Of a stretch of 64,000 nucleotides of DNA, positions 20,998 through 33,150 are shown one piece after another. Under the pieces are notes generated by a model that was not told where the DNA came from, did not search any database, and saw only the letters and a program-made list of their open reading frames with translations. This DNA is from Sisyra terminalis. Its lineage: Eukaryota > Arthropoda > Insecta > Neuroptera > Sisyridae. The translations under genes and the position numbers were made by a program. The DNA is taken from positions 14,715,689-14,779,688 of the forward strand of contig OY292274.1 of assembly GCA_958496175.1 (NCBI GenBank). The letters run 5' to 3'. How positions within the stretch are numbered: position 1 is the stretch's first letter; the number at the start of each line of letters is the position of its first letter.

Positions 20998-22549
20998 TCT
21001 TTACCCTCTACACTCTATTGACCAATTTTACATCCAAACTTTTGATGTCGCTATTATTTGTTCTTTTTTTTTTCGTTAACCTCCAGTATTTATTTCTATT
21101 CTAATGAGTTCTTGTTTTTCATGACCACTTGTTCCACTAAGCTTTTATTCTTAATTTGAGGCAATTTCAATTTATTTATCTTTTATAAGAACCATTTCCA
21201 GGTATTTGTAGAAGATAACTTTCGCCAGTACCACTAAACTATATAGGATCGCCCTTCTTTACAATATATTCCAAATACTTACACAATTTCATGCTTCTGT
21301 TCACGTTGATTATATTCAGGTAATTTTTTCTGATTTGTTTGATTTTATTTGTATTTTTACACAAAACATTATTATATTTTTAATGAAGATATTTAAATCT
21401 ACGATGGTCTCAATTAGAATGTGTTTAAACTATAATATTACTAATAATACGCGCCAAAATGTAAAATATCGTACAAAGGAGCTACTGATTATTCAAAGAA
21501 CTTCAATCTTAAATAATTATAGTTTTAAATATTGTAAACTATTCAAGAAAATCCAATTAAGTTTTACTAGAAAAATGGTTTGACTAAAATATTTATTAGA
21601 ACAAGACTTTATTAAAAATTTCAATTTTACAATTGGAGGAAACGAAAAATCCATTCGTAAGAGTATTAAAAATATATGCATTTGGATTTAACACTGGTAT
21701 GGTATACTAGTTCAAACATTTTCGTGGTATGTTATAAAGAGGAATTGGAATATTGCCAATTTAAATTCTGTTTGGAATTGAAATATTGTAGGTATAAAAT
21801 ATGGGAAATGTGAACTCTTAATCGATGTAGAAATTGTAGTTATACTGATACCTATACGGGTAAAAACTACTGTTTATATGATATATCCTTTGCGCTCGGC
21901 TTGTACATATTGAGTTAGTCGTTGAAATATACAATTTAATAAATTATACATATGAAAATTTGACTTCAATTGACAAACTGTTTTGAAATCGAGTCCGTAA
22001 ATTTCCTTTAATATTGCATTTGAACAAATAAATACTCCGTGTACCTACTCGAATACGAGATATGCAGAAGGAAACGATAACAAATTTATGTATAGGTTTT
22101 TATATACGTGTGCCATGCATTCGTTTCGTGGCCGTTCTTATCAGAAAATTAATCTGAAAAAAGAAAATTCTCCTTTTTCCGTTGCTTTTTTCACTCTCAC
22201 TTTATGTTGACTTTTCATGTTTATAAATTACAAAAATAGTTTCTCACACGATTCGCATTATTATCGCCACCATTATCGCCACACTCCACACATACACCGC
22301 TATATACCTACCATTCAGATTGTAACTCTATAATTATTTTGTTTGCCATAGCTGAATTGAAAATTGCCTTCATCAAAGTGGAAAAAGTTATCTAAAAGCT
22401 TTAATGGAATAGTGTATGATTTTGGAAATGTATATTTCCAATTGACTTTAAATTCGCGTGACTAGTGTAGGAAGAACATTAACATTCTTTCATTGTTTGA
22501 TTTGGAAACGAACTATTTCTGGCAATATCTATTCAATTCCGTAAATATC
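20998..22549. other. Downstream flank of the three-exon gene
   Basis: About 1.55 kb of AT-rich sequence. No further exon of the minus-strand gene could be picked out here. A GC-richer, cytosine-rich run (22250-22310) has no evident function. Confidence 0.4.
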
Positions 22550-25500
22550 TTACAAGTAAAAATTCTTACAAGAAAAACAACTTACAAGATTGATTGTAAC
22601 AATTAAGTCATGTTGTTGATGGCGGCCTCCTTTTTTTTTGTTCTTAACTGTTTTCCCTGTAACTGCTGCTGCAGCTGCGGCTGCTTTTGGTGGTGCTGTT
22701 TTCACTTGACCTTTTTGAGCAGAAGGTTTCTGAGCAGGCTTCTGGGGACCCTTTGCTTGTCCAGGCTTTTGGGTAGAAGCAGTAGCCTTTTGTCCAGCCG
22801 CACTCTTTTGATTGACATGTCCACTTCCATCGGCTGGCTTGTTCCGCGCCTATAAAATAACAACAAAATTAGCATCATTTTTCACTATATAATTCTATGG
22901 TAGGAACATATCAAAAAAATGTTTTACCTTTTAAACAGGAAAGCTATTTAAAAGTTCATGATAAAGAAATATAATAAAAAAATCATTTCCGTTGAATATA
23001 AATGGATTATAAATGCAGATTATTTATGCATTACTTTTTACGTCTATGAAATAAAGCATTAGCTAAGCGATTAAAATTATTCAAATTTTTCATTTCATGA
23101 AAGTTATAATCACAATTACCCATTTCCATTTTGGTTTCTATCAAACTTGTGTAGAATAAATTTTAATAAATTAATTGCGAAAATCAAACTAACCATATTT
23201 GATGTATACACAAAATGTTTGACTAAAACTACAATAGAATTTGGACAAATAATATTATAAATAACCACCTTGTTGTAAATATCATTCTTTCATTTTTATT
23301 TGAACTGAAAAAAAAAATATTTTAACTATTTATGGTCTAGTTCTCTTTACTTCGTCTAATACCACCAATTATATAATTTGTATGTTTATATATTATTTTA
23401 ACATATAAGTCAACGCTTTTTTAATGAATTCACTATAAGGTGGTATTAGATAGGATTAGATGATATTTTTTTCTACTTAAACTAGACGTTTTTTCAGTGA
23501 CAGCCCTTCGTAATTTTAATTCCAACTCATATTGTTTTCATAACATTTTTGAAAATATGAAAAAATATAAGTGCAGTAATCCCCCGCTTTACGAACGCTC
23601 GCTTAACGGAAATTCGATATTACGGACATTATCAAAATTTCGGTATAAGGATGAAATATTCGTAATTACAAACAATATATGTGTAGGTATTTTTTCTGTT
23701 TTGCTTACATTTTTTTGTGAGAATTTCCAAAAATAAAATAATATAAAAGATTTATAGTACATAAATACAGTTTATGCTTGGTTTTGTTAAACGAGGAATT
23801 CAAAAATATCAAGTCATTCTTATAGTCTAGGATCCCACTGCAGAAAAGTGTAGTGATCGAGTTTATGCTAAAAACCTAATTTTTACGCACATTCATTACG
23901 CATTATCATCAGGAGAATAAATATCTACTAGGTTGCCTATCAAAATATGGCTGCTAGTATTTTTAATTAAATTATTTTTAATTGATTTTTCGCAAAAATT
24001 TAATTGATTTGTTTTTAAAATAAAATATCGTCCACTTCACGGCAATATATATAAAGACTTTGAAAAGTCAGGGTTGCCGTTGTGCACTTGACCGCACCTC
24101 TTCACAGCCAGGTGTAAACAGGTATGATTTTGGGCCCTTTTTACGTTTATAACGTGCATTTATGATTTATATATCAAATTGAAGCTAATTTTTTTCTCAT
24201 TGTTATGATATACGATTGCCTAATTAAATCTGGCCGCAAATAAGGGTCGCTGGCTGCTAAAGATGGTAAATATTAAAAATAGAGTGAAAGAGAGCTAGCG
24301 CGTAACATCACCAGTCAGACGAGGACAGCGATTGGCAGTTGTACGACGTTTTAAAGCCATTGCGCATGCGTCGGATGCTAGTGTTTTCAACCACTCAAGT
24401 ACTTCCGGAGTATTTTTTGAACAAAGTTTTATCAATATCGATTCTGCTACTTTTCCAAATGTTTGTGGCAAAGTAGACCCAATTTGATATAAATAATAGA
24501 AACCATCAATGATTTCTATGTCGACTTGTCCGGGACTAGCTGGAGCAGACGATAAATGCCGATGCTGGTGATGCCTTGACTGGTGTAAGCCACTTTATAA
24601 ATTCGATCGCTGCACGAGAAAGATGATAAATATGCGTAAAAATTAGGTTTTTAGCATAAATTCGATTACTACACTTTTCTGCAGTGGGATCCTAGACTAT
24701 TATGAATTAGTATTTGATGTGATGCGATATAGTGCAGTGTTATTTTATTTACGCTTTATATTTAGAGCGAATCTATTGTAAAATTGGATTCTTTTACGGG
24801 TATTATTACTAGCTGGAACCTATCTATCACTTGACAATATGATCTCATAGTAATAGCGGTTTTGTTTAACGGATTTTTGATTTACGGACAGATAATGAGG
24901 AATGCATCCTGTTCATAAAGCGGGGGATTACTGTACTTTGTAATGTTTAAAAATGCCAATGCAACGGAGGAACTTATATTTTGTATCCATGGGAAGATTC
25001 ACGTTACGATGACATATAAATCTCTATCATTGATTAGCATCCAAATAAAATAAAAATTCTGGATAATGTATGTAGATTTATGTGTATTCAATTAGCTAGG
25101 GTCTCTTCATCCCAGCGAATTTAGAATGTACCAAACTGACCTGGGCACAAAAGTTCCAAATTAAAAATTCCAATGGTGAAATATTTCAAATTTATTTCTT
25201 CTCCATTTGTCTAAACTTTAAGCATTCGTATAGAAACGTATTTGCGGGTATTGTGATGGGAATACGGAATAATAAAACCATTGGAACAATTGGAATAAAA
25301 ATAACTGTTGACAAAAGGTATATATTCATATTGGACTCTCGAACTGGGATTTTTTAAGCAAAATCTAACAAGAAATAGTACATGTAACTAAACGTTAGCA
25401 ATTTTAAAAACGTTGCCGTAACTATTCGCTTAATTAAAAATATAATTTTTTGTCCTGTATCAATCCGGTGATTTTTTTTTAAATTTTCTTGTTTAATCAC

Positions 25501-28500
25501 TGAAATCTGCAAAAATTGAAGAGGAATGTATATAGTAATATAAAATATAGTTTATACAATGTTTTCGTATTTTACTATGGCTTTATCAGAAACTACACTC
25601 GCAGAGATGTCATTTTACCATTTGTTTGGTCATAGATGTTAGCTTTTACAAGCATTTTATGTTATTTTGATAAATATTTTACTTATAATTTCCGAGTCTT
25701 AATTAATATATTAATAAATAATTATGTATTTTGAATGTGTCAATATTATTTATTTATTTTTTTTGATTATAACGCGTTTTAACAGTCTTTGGTTGTTATA
25801 ATTAAGTGATGATAGTCAAAGACTGTTGAATTGCGTCGTAATCAAGAAAGAAATAAAAAATAATGAGTCCTACGACACACATAATTATTCATTAATTTAT
25901 GTTATAATAATAATAATTTTTCAAGCACATTGCTATTTCTCTAAATTTGATTTAATACCTACTTACTTTTCGTTCAATAATACTAAGAAGCAAAAGTATT
26001 TGAAATAGTAAATACACTACAGTTAATGCCAGGGTTAAAACAAATAGACGATCCAATATAAAATACCAAAGTATTAATAATAACTGTTTAATCAATAAAA
26101 TTTTGACCAGTGCAGTTCAATCAATATATAATATCACTTATGTCAATAAACAATACGAATTATATTAAAATTATATTAAAACAATTATTTCATTTATTAA
26201 TCAAATTATTCAAATACTCACTTCAAATATGCATTGTTGGAACATAATAATAATAACTAATATTCGAAATTATTGAAATTCATTGAACAAAGGGGTTGGT
26301 GGGACTTGTTTAAGTTTAAATATTTAAACAATTTTTTTAATTAACCTAAAATAATGGAAAAGCATTTGGTTGTGAACCTAATTTTTATAATTGAACCTAC
26401 TTCTTTCGTAAATTAATGAGGAAATCTTTCATGAATAGACCATATGCACATTTTTTTAAAGTTTTTTAATCGATTAATAATATTATAAAAGAGGAGATTT
26501 ATAGTCTAAAAAAAGTTTAATATTCTTGAGGAAATGAGAGTACGAAAACGATGGATGCAATAATAGGTCTTCTGTGACGTCACAGTCCATTAATTGAAAC
26601 CGAGATAAAGAAAGAGAATTGAGCGGTAGTCAAAAAACTATTATATAATTTACACTATTTTTCATATTTTTTGCCAAGGATAATATTTTTATCCCCTCAT
26701 AATTCCTCTCAATTATTTTCTATGGAACAGAGGTTGATTGTGTTAAGTGCAGGTAAAAACTATGCTTTTATTAGCTATTTCAAGTTTGAGTCTTGTAATA
26801 CAAGTAAGAAAAACTGTTTTTTCAAACGATCAATCTTTAATTGAACTTTGAAGTAAGTTTCAGTGAATCATTTTCTAAAGATTTAAAAAAATGACTTCGC
26901 TGGAAAATGAGGAAAATTATTAAAATATTTTTAAAAAACATGTGTCATTGTGTATGGATTTACAGTAAGTTTTTAAGGTAAACTTTGTTTTCGAAATTAA
27001 TCAAATTATATCTGAAATTTGGAGAAAAGTATAATAAATAATTTCCCATTAGTTCAAAATGTAAATTCAAAGCGAAAATAACAGAAGAAAAGCCATAGAA
27101 CAGTAACAATGAAAAATCGGGCTCTGAAAGGTATTTGGACTCCTTTTGGACAATTTTGGTGGTACAAAAAAGATATGTTCATACTCGAAGTTTCAGCTTC
27201 TGTCATTTTATTTGCGGATTAATCGTATAAAATGATTAATCAGAAAATATTTATTTTTCAACAATGAGTGAACGAATTTTACTGAAATTTGGACTGATAA
27301 TGAAAGTATTTAAAGGCTATACTCAGAAAAATAACATTATTTAATCGTCATTATAATAATTTGAAGCGGATGATTTCTTTACTTCTCTGCTCGATTGACA
27401 TGAAAAAAATTACGAAATTGTTATAAAATATACTTGAGTACTCTAAATTTCCAATATTGTAAATTTGGATCAGTTATTAATATTAGGTTGGAACGATTTA
27501 AATAATTTTCCTTATTATTGTTTTAATATATTTGTCATAGAAAAACGTCCGTAGGATTTTGAAGTTTCTGTACTGTTACGTAATTTTAATGCCAGTCCAA
27601 AAGGAGTACGTTTTAGGTTTTTTGAATTTAATGCAAATAATATTTCTTTGATTTTATCAAGTAAAGTTCAAATTTAAAAGCTATCTTATGTTTTGATATT
27701 AATTGTTGTAAGAACGTTATAAGAACATTTTTAAGACATTTTAAATTATTTTTTGATTATGTGCATAAGGTCTATTTTCAAATGCCTTACAGTAACAAAG
27801 AAGTAAAAAAAAATATTTAATGTTACGATTCAAATAACATCGACGATTGATTCTTAATAAATGAATGGCGGAAAGTGGGAAAAAAATCCATAGAACTAAA
27901 CTTGTAGAATTTCATTTTTCGATTATAAACTATGTTATGGTTATTTATCGTATGAATATTCTAAACATTTCGATCGGTTAATTTGTGAATTGATATCGTT
28001 TTTACACTAATACATTCGTTACTATTCGACCACTTTCTGAAAATATCATCAACTCGTTGATGATTTCCTCATAAACTCATGAACGTAAAAACGAATTGCC
28101 AACACTTCTGCTACCCACCAAACTAATGCTCAATTAAACCAAATAGAAACCGTAAAACAGTCTTTTGAGCCTAATTGAGTAAAACATGATGATATTTTCC
28201 GAAAAAATATCGACCGAACAACAACAGAATTTATGTGAAAAAGTCTTAAGTGATAAAAATTGATACGAATTTTGGCTTTCTAGCAGAAAATTTGAATTAA
28301 TCGCGTAGGAGGATAAATAATCTAAAGGAATCCTCCTTTTGAAGCCGTTTTGAAAGTGCAATAAACCAACTACATTTTTCAACACTTAAGAATTGAATAA
28401 TGGGACAAAATTTGATCAAAACGTTTAGCTGTTGTAGACACGATTATTTGATTCTTGGTAAGTTTTGTTATGGAAAACCAAAAAATGTATTTTTATGTAT

Positions 28501-31500
28501 AGATATTCTGTGAAAAATGGGATCAAAAATTAACAATTGTAATTTCACCGATATTATATAACAGTGTTTTCCAAACTGGGAAGAACGCCTCCCTAGGGAG
28601 CCGTAGGCTAGTTTAAGGGGGAGCGTGAAGCCAGGATTTTGAGCGAAAAGATTCGATAAACTTTGTGCTAATAGGCAAGCACATCCATCTCATTAAACAA
28701 CAATAGTAAAATATTGTTAAACGTTCATTTTTTAGAACTTTAATTTTTACGGAAGCCGTGGTAAAACAAAGTTTGGAAACTACTGGTATATAACATATAT
28801 AAATAATTTACTAAATCTAATAATCTAGTAGATAAATGCATCCAAATTCTAAGATTAATACTTATTCTTAACTTCTATGAAAAAAAAAACTAATTAGGTA
28901 CTAACTAATAATCAAAAATATTTCTATAAAACAAGAAAATGTTTATGCTTTTGGACTTTTTGACGAACTCAAATGCGAAATATATAATTGATTCGTTTTT
29001 TTTTTCTGGAATTTAAACCGAATTCTGATTGATTCTGAACTGTTTGACCAATTGACCATGCGAAACTGTAAAAATCGCTTTTACAAGTTCAATAACGCAT
29101 GATTGACCAGTACAAAAGCAATTAGAATTCGATTTGAATTTCAGCAGAAACGAACCAAATATTAATGTGTAACAATATTGTTTGATAAAGTTTTATGTAT
29201 TATAAATCCAGGCATTCTGCATTGATTTAATTGTTAAGAATAGCTCAATGTTGCAATTTGAAAAAAAAAAAAAATTTATTTTTGCAACATTTACCTGACT
29301 GAGGCTCCTAAAGCTACTTGTACTAGCACTCCTCGCCTAAAAAGAGAGAAATATTTTATATGTAGTTCTGTATGTGTTGTAAAGTGAACAAGCGATATCT
29401 AAAATGTATCAACTAATGTATATATGTACTGTAAAATTACAAAAGTGAGATGTTCTGCTTACTTTAACAATGGAACAAGAAAAAAAAAGAACGAGTATTT
29501 TAAAGTAATGAAATTTTTCTTGTTAACAATGAAATGTGAATTTGTACAGATGTAGTCCATTTGTAATAGTGATGCATGAGGAAATTTTATTTAATCGAGG
29601 TAAGTACGTCAGAAAATTTTTTTATCCAATATTTTTTGGAATTAAAAACTGATAAAATTGGAAAAGCCTATGAGTAAAAACTTTAGTCAATTAATTAAAA
29701 GAAAATAAAATTTAATTTCAATTTTAATCCGGATTTCGGGAAATGAAAAGTTTCTGAAAAAAATCAAGGTTTCAACAACAACAGCGACAAAAAAAAACTG
29801 ATTTTGCACTGCAGACCATTAAGTAAATTAAAAACTCGAAAGTAGATTAACATGTAAACTGATTAAATCTCGCATTTCAAATGTTCCACCGAAGGATTCT
29901 GTCTATGGAAATATAATTGTATAAAATAATTTGCAGTTGAAAATCAGGCATGGCATGGAAAATTAAATTAAATGATGTGAGGTGCTGGTTTGAATTCATT
30001 ATAATTCCATATTGTCCTTTGTTTCATTGTGTCCGGTGTGACATTGACCGTATTTCATTTGGATAGATAAAAATTGGTTTACGCGTCCATACAAAAGCCG
30101 ATTAAAACTTTCAAACTTTTAACTTCGCAGCTTCAATACCTATTCTCCATATTTGAATGCCAATTCTGTTGCACCATTAACCATTATACTCAAGGGCGGA
30201 TTCAGGATTTTTTTCTGCGGGGGGCACAATATCATCTTTCATTTGCAAGTGCGTGCAAGGGATGCAACGAAAAAAAATCGCAATTCCAACCAGAAATAGA
30301 CTAGAGTTTCACTAATGTTCTTCTGTTATTTTATTCATGTACTTTAGTAACTCTAATAATTTGATTTGCTTCTAAGTATGTACTGTGATGGAATCTTTAC
30401 AGTACACAAAAATACCGTGAGGAGGGGGGCACGTGCCCCCGTGTTTCCCTTTAAATCCGCCTTTGATTATACTCTATACTCATAATATCACCACTATATA
30501 AATATGTTTGGGGGAGGTTTTTTTAATACTTTCCAAAATTCGTAAATTCCATAGAATAAAGTCAACAGCAGGTAAAAGAAAATCAAAGGAAAAATGTTCT
30601 TATCTTTGAAATCTTAAAAGCTTTTCTGATCTTTTAATAATATGTTTTTTCGAAATCGCTAAATGTTGGTATATAAAGGCTGTTTCAATAAGAGCGCAAG
30701 ATTTGAATTGCGCGCCATGTTTGATAGTCATAATGTCACATGATTATGACGTAATAAATCGAAAGTTGACAGATGGGAGTTAGAAAACATGAAATAGTAG
30801 ACCATGAACAGCGAAGAGAATTAACCAATTGGATCCTTGAGCAACCTGTTGATTTTGCAAACAAAATCATTTTCAGTAATGACGCTCTTTTCAGACTTAG
30901 AAAATCCACGAATGATTCATCAGAAACCAATGCATCCACAACGGGTCACTGTATGGTGAGCATTATGGTCTGGAGGAATAATTGGACCGTTTTTCTTCGA
31001 AAATGAAGAATGTAATGCAGTAACATTGAATGGTGAACGGTATCGTGATATGATAACAGTTTCTTGTGCCTCATTTGGAAGCTATTGATTTTGACGCTTG
31101 TGGTTTTAGTAGGATGGTGGCACATACCATATTGCCCGTGAAACATTGACGATCTTGCATGAGTTTGCTCTTGGTCGTGTCATTTCACGTTTGTTGAGCA
31201 GAATTGGCCTCTACGCGCTTGCGGTTAAACGCCTTTAGATTTCTGGGTGTGGGATTATCTGAAGTTACAGGTTTATGCCAATAAGCCTGCAACCATCAAA
31301 GCATTGAAAGCCGAAATTAGACACTGTATTAATGAAATTTCACCACATGTATTGAATAACGTTATTGAAACTTTCGTCAAAAGGGTATGCAAATGCCACC
31401 AAAACCGTGGCGGCCATTTAAAAAATTTTTGTTTCATACATAATTCCTAAATGTCTATTTTCTAAATCAATAAACATTTCAATACTTTACTACAGAAAAC

Positions 31501-33150
31501 CATGTTTTATTGAAATCATGCGCTCTTATTGAAACACTCTTTATTAGAACTGAAGCATTTGATATTTGATAAATGGCTATAACCCTTCTGACGTAGGTAG
31601 GGTACACTGGGATAAAAGTAAATGAAAGTAGCATAGTATGAAAAGGTGGTTTAGGGAATTATGATTTGGGAATTACTCGTTTATAGGTGCCAAATTGTCT
31701 TTAACACAAGTACTACTAAAAATGAATCAATTATTTCTATGCTTCAGGTGTCTTCTTTTTGTAGTTGTCGTTTATTGCTGTTCTATAATTATCAAGTTTT
31801 TTCGCGACTTTAGGGATAGCAAACAACTGTAAATCGAGAAATAATGAAGATATATTCGATAGGAGAATCAGACCTATTAGCACTTATTAGTTTTGGAATG
31901 ACCACCATGATCACTTATTAACTCCTTCTAGAATTACTCCAAATTTTAGAAAATTTTAGAATGACCCACCAAAATTATGCTATGCCCCACTGGTGGGGCC
32001 TGCGCTCCTCGTTGGGAATGACGGATATAGATCAATCAGCCTCTCATCAACATTGCCTAAGCTATTTGAAAGAATTCTCTTGCAAAAACTAAGGCCCATA
32101 ATCGAAGACAAGGAGGTATTTCCAAATCATTAAATAGGGTAACATGGATTTCGGCAAAGCATGCCATAATCGATAAGGTTCACCGAGTTCTCGAAACCAT
32201 AGACAGATCCCAACATCAAAAAAAAAAACCTGACCGGAAATATTTCTGGACATAAATTAAATTTAGCCAAAAATCTCGTTTTTACTGGTCAGAATAATCA
32301 TCTTATACCTCAAAAACAGGTGCTTCTATGCTTGTATGAAAGAGGATTCATCAGAATTTCAGTCAACAAAAAATTTAAAAAATTAATAAAAGATTCGAAT
32401 CATTTTCATGATAGGCATCATATTATTGAAAAGAAAATAGATCAGATTAATAGAAATTTGTGAAGAATCGGAAGGTTCTGAGTAATTTTGGTTTTCTTTA
32501 ATTGCTTTATGAAGTTGACTTTAACTTCTTTTTTTACCTAAGAAAAATTTATTTAGAAATGCTTTGGTTTTGATTAAACCGACACAATTTATTTGTTTTT
32601 AATAAAACATGCTGCGGAAGTTTTGTACTTTATTTAAAACATAATTTTAACTTTGCAAACTTTTGAAATATACGAAAAGAAGTTAAGGAAAGTATAAAAA
32701 AAATGCTTGTAACCAAAAATAATTTTTCATCAGTGGAGGACAACAAATGACTTCCTGAAAGAAGACTTTTAACATTGGATAAGTAATATACCAAATATCC
32801 TGTACATTTTCATAAAAACTTTTTTTTATAGATATGGAAAAGTTAGTGGTGATGAATATTAATAAATATATAAAAAATTATGATATGCTAATGATTTCTG
32901 CCATCTAGAAATCAATCAAGAAAATAATTCAATTTTCCAAAAGTTATTATATTATTCAAATGAAAATGATTGAAAAAATATAAAAATTAGTTAGAAATTA
33001 CAATTACTAAGTAACATGGATGGATGAATGTTACATGGAAAGATTTGATTTTAAAATAATTACCTTGCTACGATTTCGTGGTGTGAAATCTTCCTTTGAT
33101 GCCTTTCGCCTTTTGTCTTTTAATATCATCCGAGCTGCAGCGAACGCCAT
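22550..33150 (-). CDS. Unidentified basic Lys/Gln/Pro/Ala-rich protein, three small exons over 10.6 kb
   Basis: Exon 1 (33150-33064) encodes 29 residues, MAFAAARMILKDKRRKASKE then DFTPRNRSK, donor AAG|GTAATT. Exon 2 (29336-29295) encodes 14 residues, ARSASTSSFRSLSQ, between TTTTTAG and CAG|GTAAAT. Exon 3 starts at 22849 after TTTTATAG and encodes ARNKPADGSGHVNQ followed by a run of QKxxA/QKP repeats, a seven-alanine tract, KNKKKGGRHQQHDLIVTINL. All junctions are phase 0. At CTT|GTAAGT (22586/22585) exon 3 may splice to an exon not found here; if it reads through, it ends at TAA (22552-22550) after VSCFSCKNFYL. The protein is strongly basic, low-complexity and probably disordered, with RxxS-type sites in exon 2. 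I recognise no family. The 42 bp exon could be an alternative cassette, since skipping it keeps the frame. Confidence 0.6.
23820..24702. mobile_element. 877 bp TIR element nested in the pogo-like MITE
   Basis: Near-perfect inverted repeats of about 68 bp: TAGTCTAGGATCCCACTGCA at 23823 and its inverse ending at 24699, with matching GTTTATGCTAAAAACC and CTAATTTTTACGCA. A TTA trinucleotide flanks both sides (23820-23822, 24700-24702). A 3 bp TWA duplication is usual for PIF/Harbinger, though the TIR does not begin with the usual GG. The minus strand contains a ~100-codon open frame. Confidence 0.7.
24295..24594 (-). pseudogene. Coding-like 99-codon frame inside the nested element
   Basis: Open between two stops, without an ATG at its head. 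It contains VDIEIIDGFYYLYQIGSTLP, QTFGKVAESILIKLCSKNTP and EVLEWLKTLASDACAMALKR, ending in PRLTGDVTR. Amino-acid composition and amphipathic spacing look protein-like, unlike the surrounding AT-rich frames. It may be a transposase fragment or a captured host exon; I recognise neither. Confidence 0.4.
24934..25740. other. Intronic AT-rich stretch, nothing recognised
   Basis: About 800 bp inside intron 2 of the three-exon gene; no exon or named repeat seen. Confidence 0.4.
25741..25870. repeat. Head-to-head Penelope terminal fragments with decayed hammerhead motifs
   Basis: The plus strand reads GTGATGATAGTCAAAGACTG, TTGAATTGCGTCGTAATCAA, a mutated version of the motif at 11003-11056 (C3 changed to G, GAAAC changed to GAATT). 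The minus strand from 25800 reads CCAAAGACTGTTAAAACGCG and TTATAATC, another mutated copy facing the first. Both are expected to be inactive. The flank ATGAGTCCTACGACACA also matches the 10.98 kb copy. Confidence 0.55.
26500..27780 (+). repeat. ~1.3 kb dispersed repeat, copy 1
   Basis: Collinear with 53940-55180 in the same orientation at moderate identity. Shared blocks include TGAGGAAATGAGAG, CGAAAACGATGGATG, CAGTGAATCATTTTCTAAAG, GGAAAATGAGGAAAATTAT and TTTTGAAGTTTCTGTACTGT. TGACGTCACAGT near the left and its inverse near the right suggest subterminal inverted repeats. No coding frame survives. Confidence 0.65.
28554..28793. mobile_element. 224 bp hAT MITE with 8 bp target duplication
   Basis: The element runs 28562-28785 with TIRs CAGTGTTTTCCAAACT and, inverted, CAGTAGTTTCCAAACT. 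Flanks are TTATATAA (28554-28561) and GTATATAA (28786-28793), 7 of 8 identical. CAGTG ends plus 8 bp duplication define hAT. No coding capacity. Confidence 0.75.
30183..30473. mobile_element. 275 bp hAT MITE with perfect 8 bp target duplication
   Basis: The element is 30191-30465. It begins CAAGGGCGGATTCAGGATTT and ends GGATTTAAA-type inverse GAATCCGCCTTTG-like sequence (TTTAAATCCGCCTTTG). ATTATACT occurs at 30183-30190 and 30466-30473. Subterminal G-runs on one side and C-runs on the other are usual for hAT elements of the CAGGGGCGGATCCAGG type. Confidence 0.8.
30674..31543 (+). mobile_element. Mariner/Tc1-type transposon, internally deleted, copy 1
   Basis: The element (30676-31541) has TIRs AAGGCTGTTTCAATAAGAGC / inverted AAGAGTGTTTCAATAAGAGC and TA on both sides. 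The plus strand keeps transposase pieces with frameshifts: KIIFSNDALF, GIIGPFFFENEE-like GGIIGPFF reading, NGERYRDM, AIDFDACGF, and a C-terminal QVYANKPATIKALKAEIRHC (31247-31450). The N-terminal DNA-binding region is absent. Relic that cannot transpose itself. The open frames on both strands here are pieces or shadows of the transposase. Confidence 0.8.
31803..31925 (-). repeat. tRNA-derived SINE (family 1), copy d
   Basis: Strongly diverged. The minus strand reads ATGGTGGTCATTCCAAAACT, AGGTCTGATTCTCCTATCGA, then ATTATTTCTCGATTTACAG, and near the end CCCTAAAGTCGCGA as in copy a. Confidence 0.5.
31961..32020 (-). repeat. tRNA-like SINE (family 2), copy b
   Basis: Matches 20932-20997: ATGACCCACCAAAAT, TATGCCCCACTGGTGGGG and CTCGTTGGGAAT on the plus strand. 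It directly abuts a Jockey RT fragment. Confidence 0.5.
32028..32220 (+). pseudogene. Jockey-type reverse transcriptase fragment
   Basis: The plus strand reads YRSISLLSTLPKLFERILLQ then KLRPIIEDKEVFPNH, a stop, and with one shift HGFRQS and the HRVLETIDRS region. This is RT domain motif 2 and its surroundings (SYRPISLL..KLFERIL) of Jockey-clade LINEs. Stops and a frameshift show it is dead. Confidence 0.6.

Larger units (their letters stand above)
23574..24933. mobile_element. pogo/Tigger-like MITE, split by a second element
   Basis: The ends CAGTAATCCCCCGCTTTACG and the inverted CGTTCATAAAGCGGGGGATTACTG-type right end (24911-24933) are TIRs of about 23 bp. The right end is followed by TA; the left is preceded by TG, which would be a mutated TA. 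Inner sequence such as GCTTAACGGA and ATTACGGACA is typical of pogo/Tigger-type elements. A separate element (23823-24699) sits inside. Confidence 0.6.
22850..29294 (-). other. Second intron of the three-exon gene, filled with transposons
   Basis: A 6445 bp intron holding a nested MITE pair (23574-24933), a Penelope-type palindrome (25741-25870), a 1.3 kb dispersed repeat (26500-27780) and a hAT MITE (28562-28785). No further exon recognised. Confidence 0.5.
29337..33063 (-). other. First intron of the three-exon gene
   Basis: A 3727 bp intron containing a hAT MITE, a mariner copy, two SINE fragments and a Jockey RT fragment; the rest is AT-rich with nothing recognised. Confidence 0.5.

Noticed and set aside
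22610..22855. Plus-strand Cys/Phe/Leu-rich 81-codon frame
   Set aside because: Antisense of the Lys/Gln/Ala-rich exon 3 on the minus strand, which has proper splice sites.
30736..31450. Several independent small genes on both strands
   Set aside because: All lie between mariner TIRs and are pieces or shadows of one decayed transposase.
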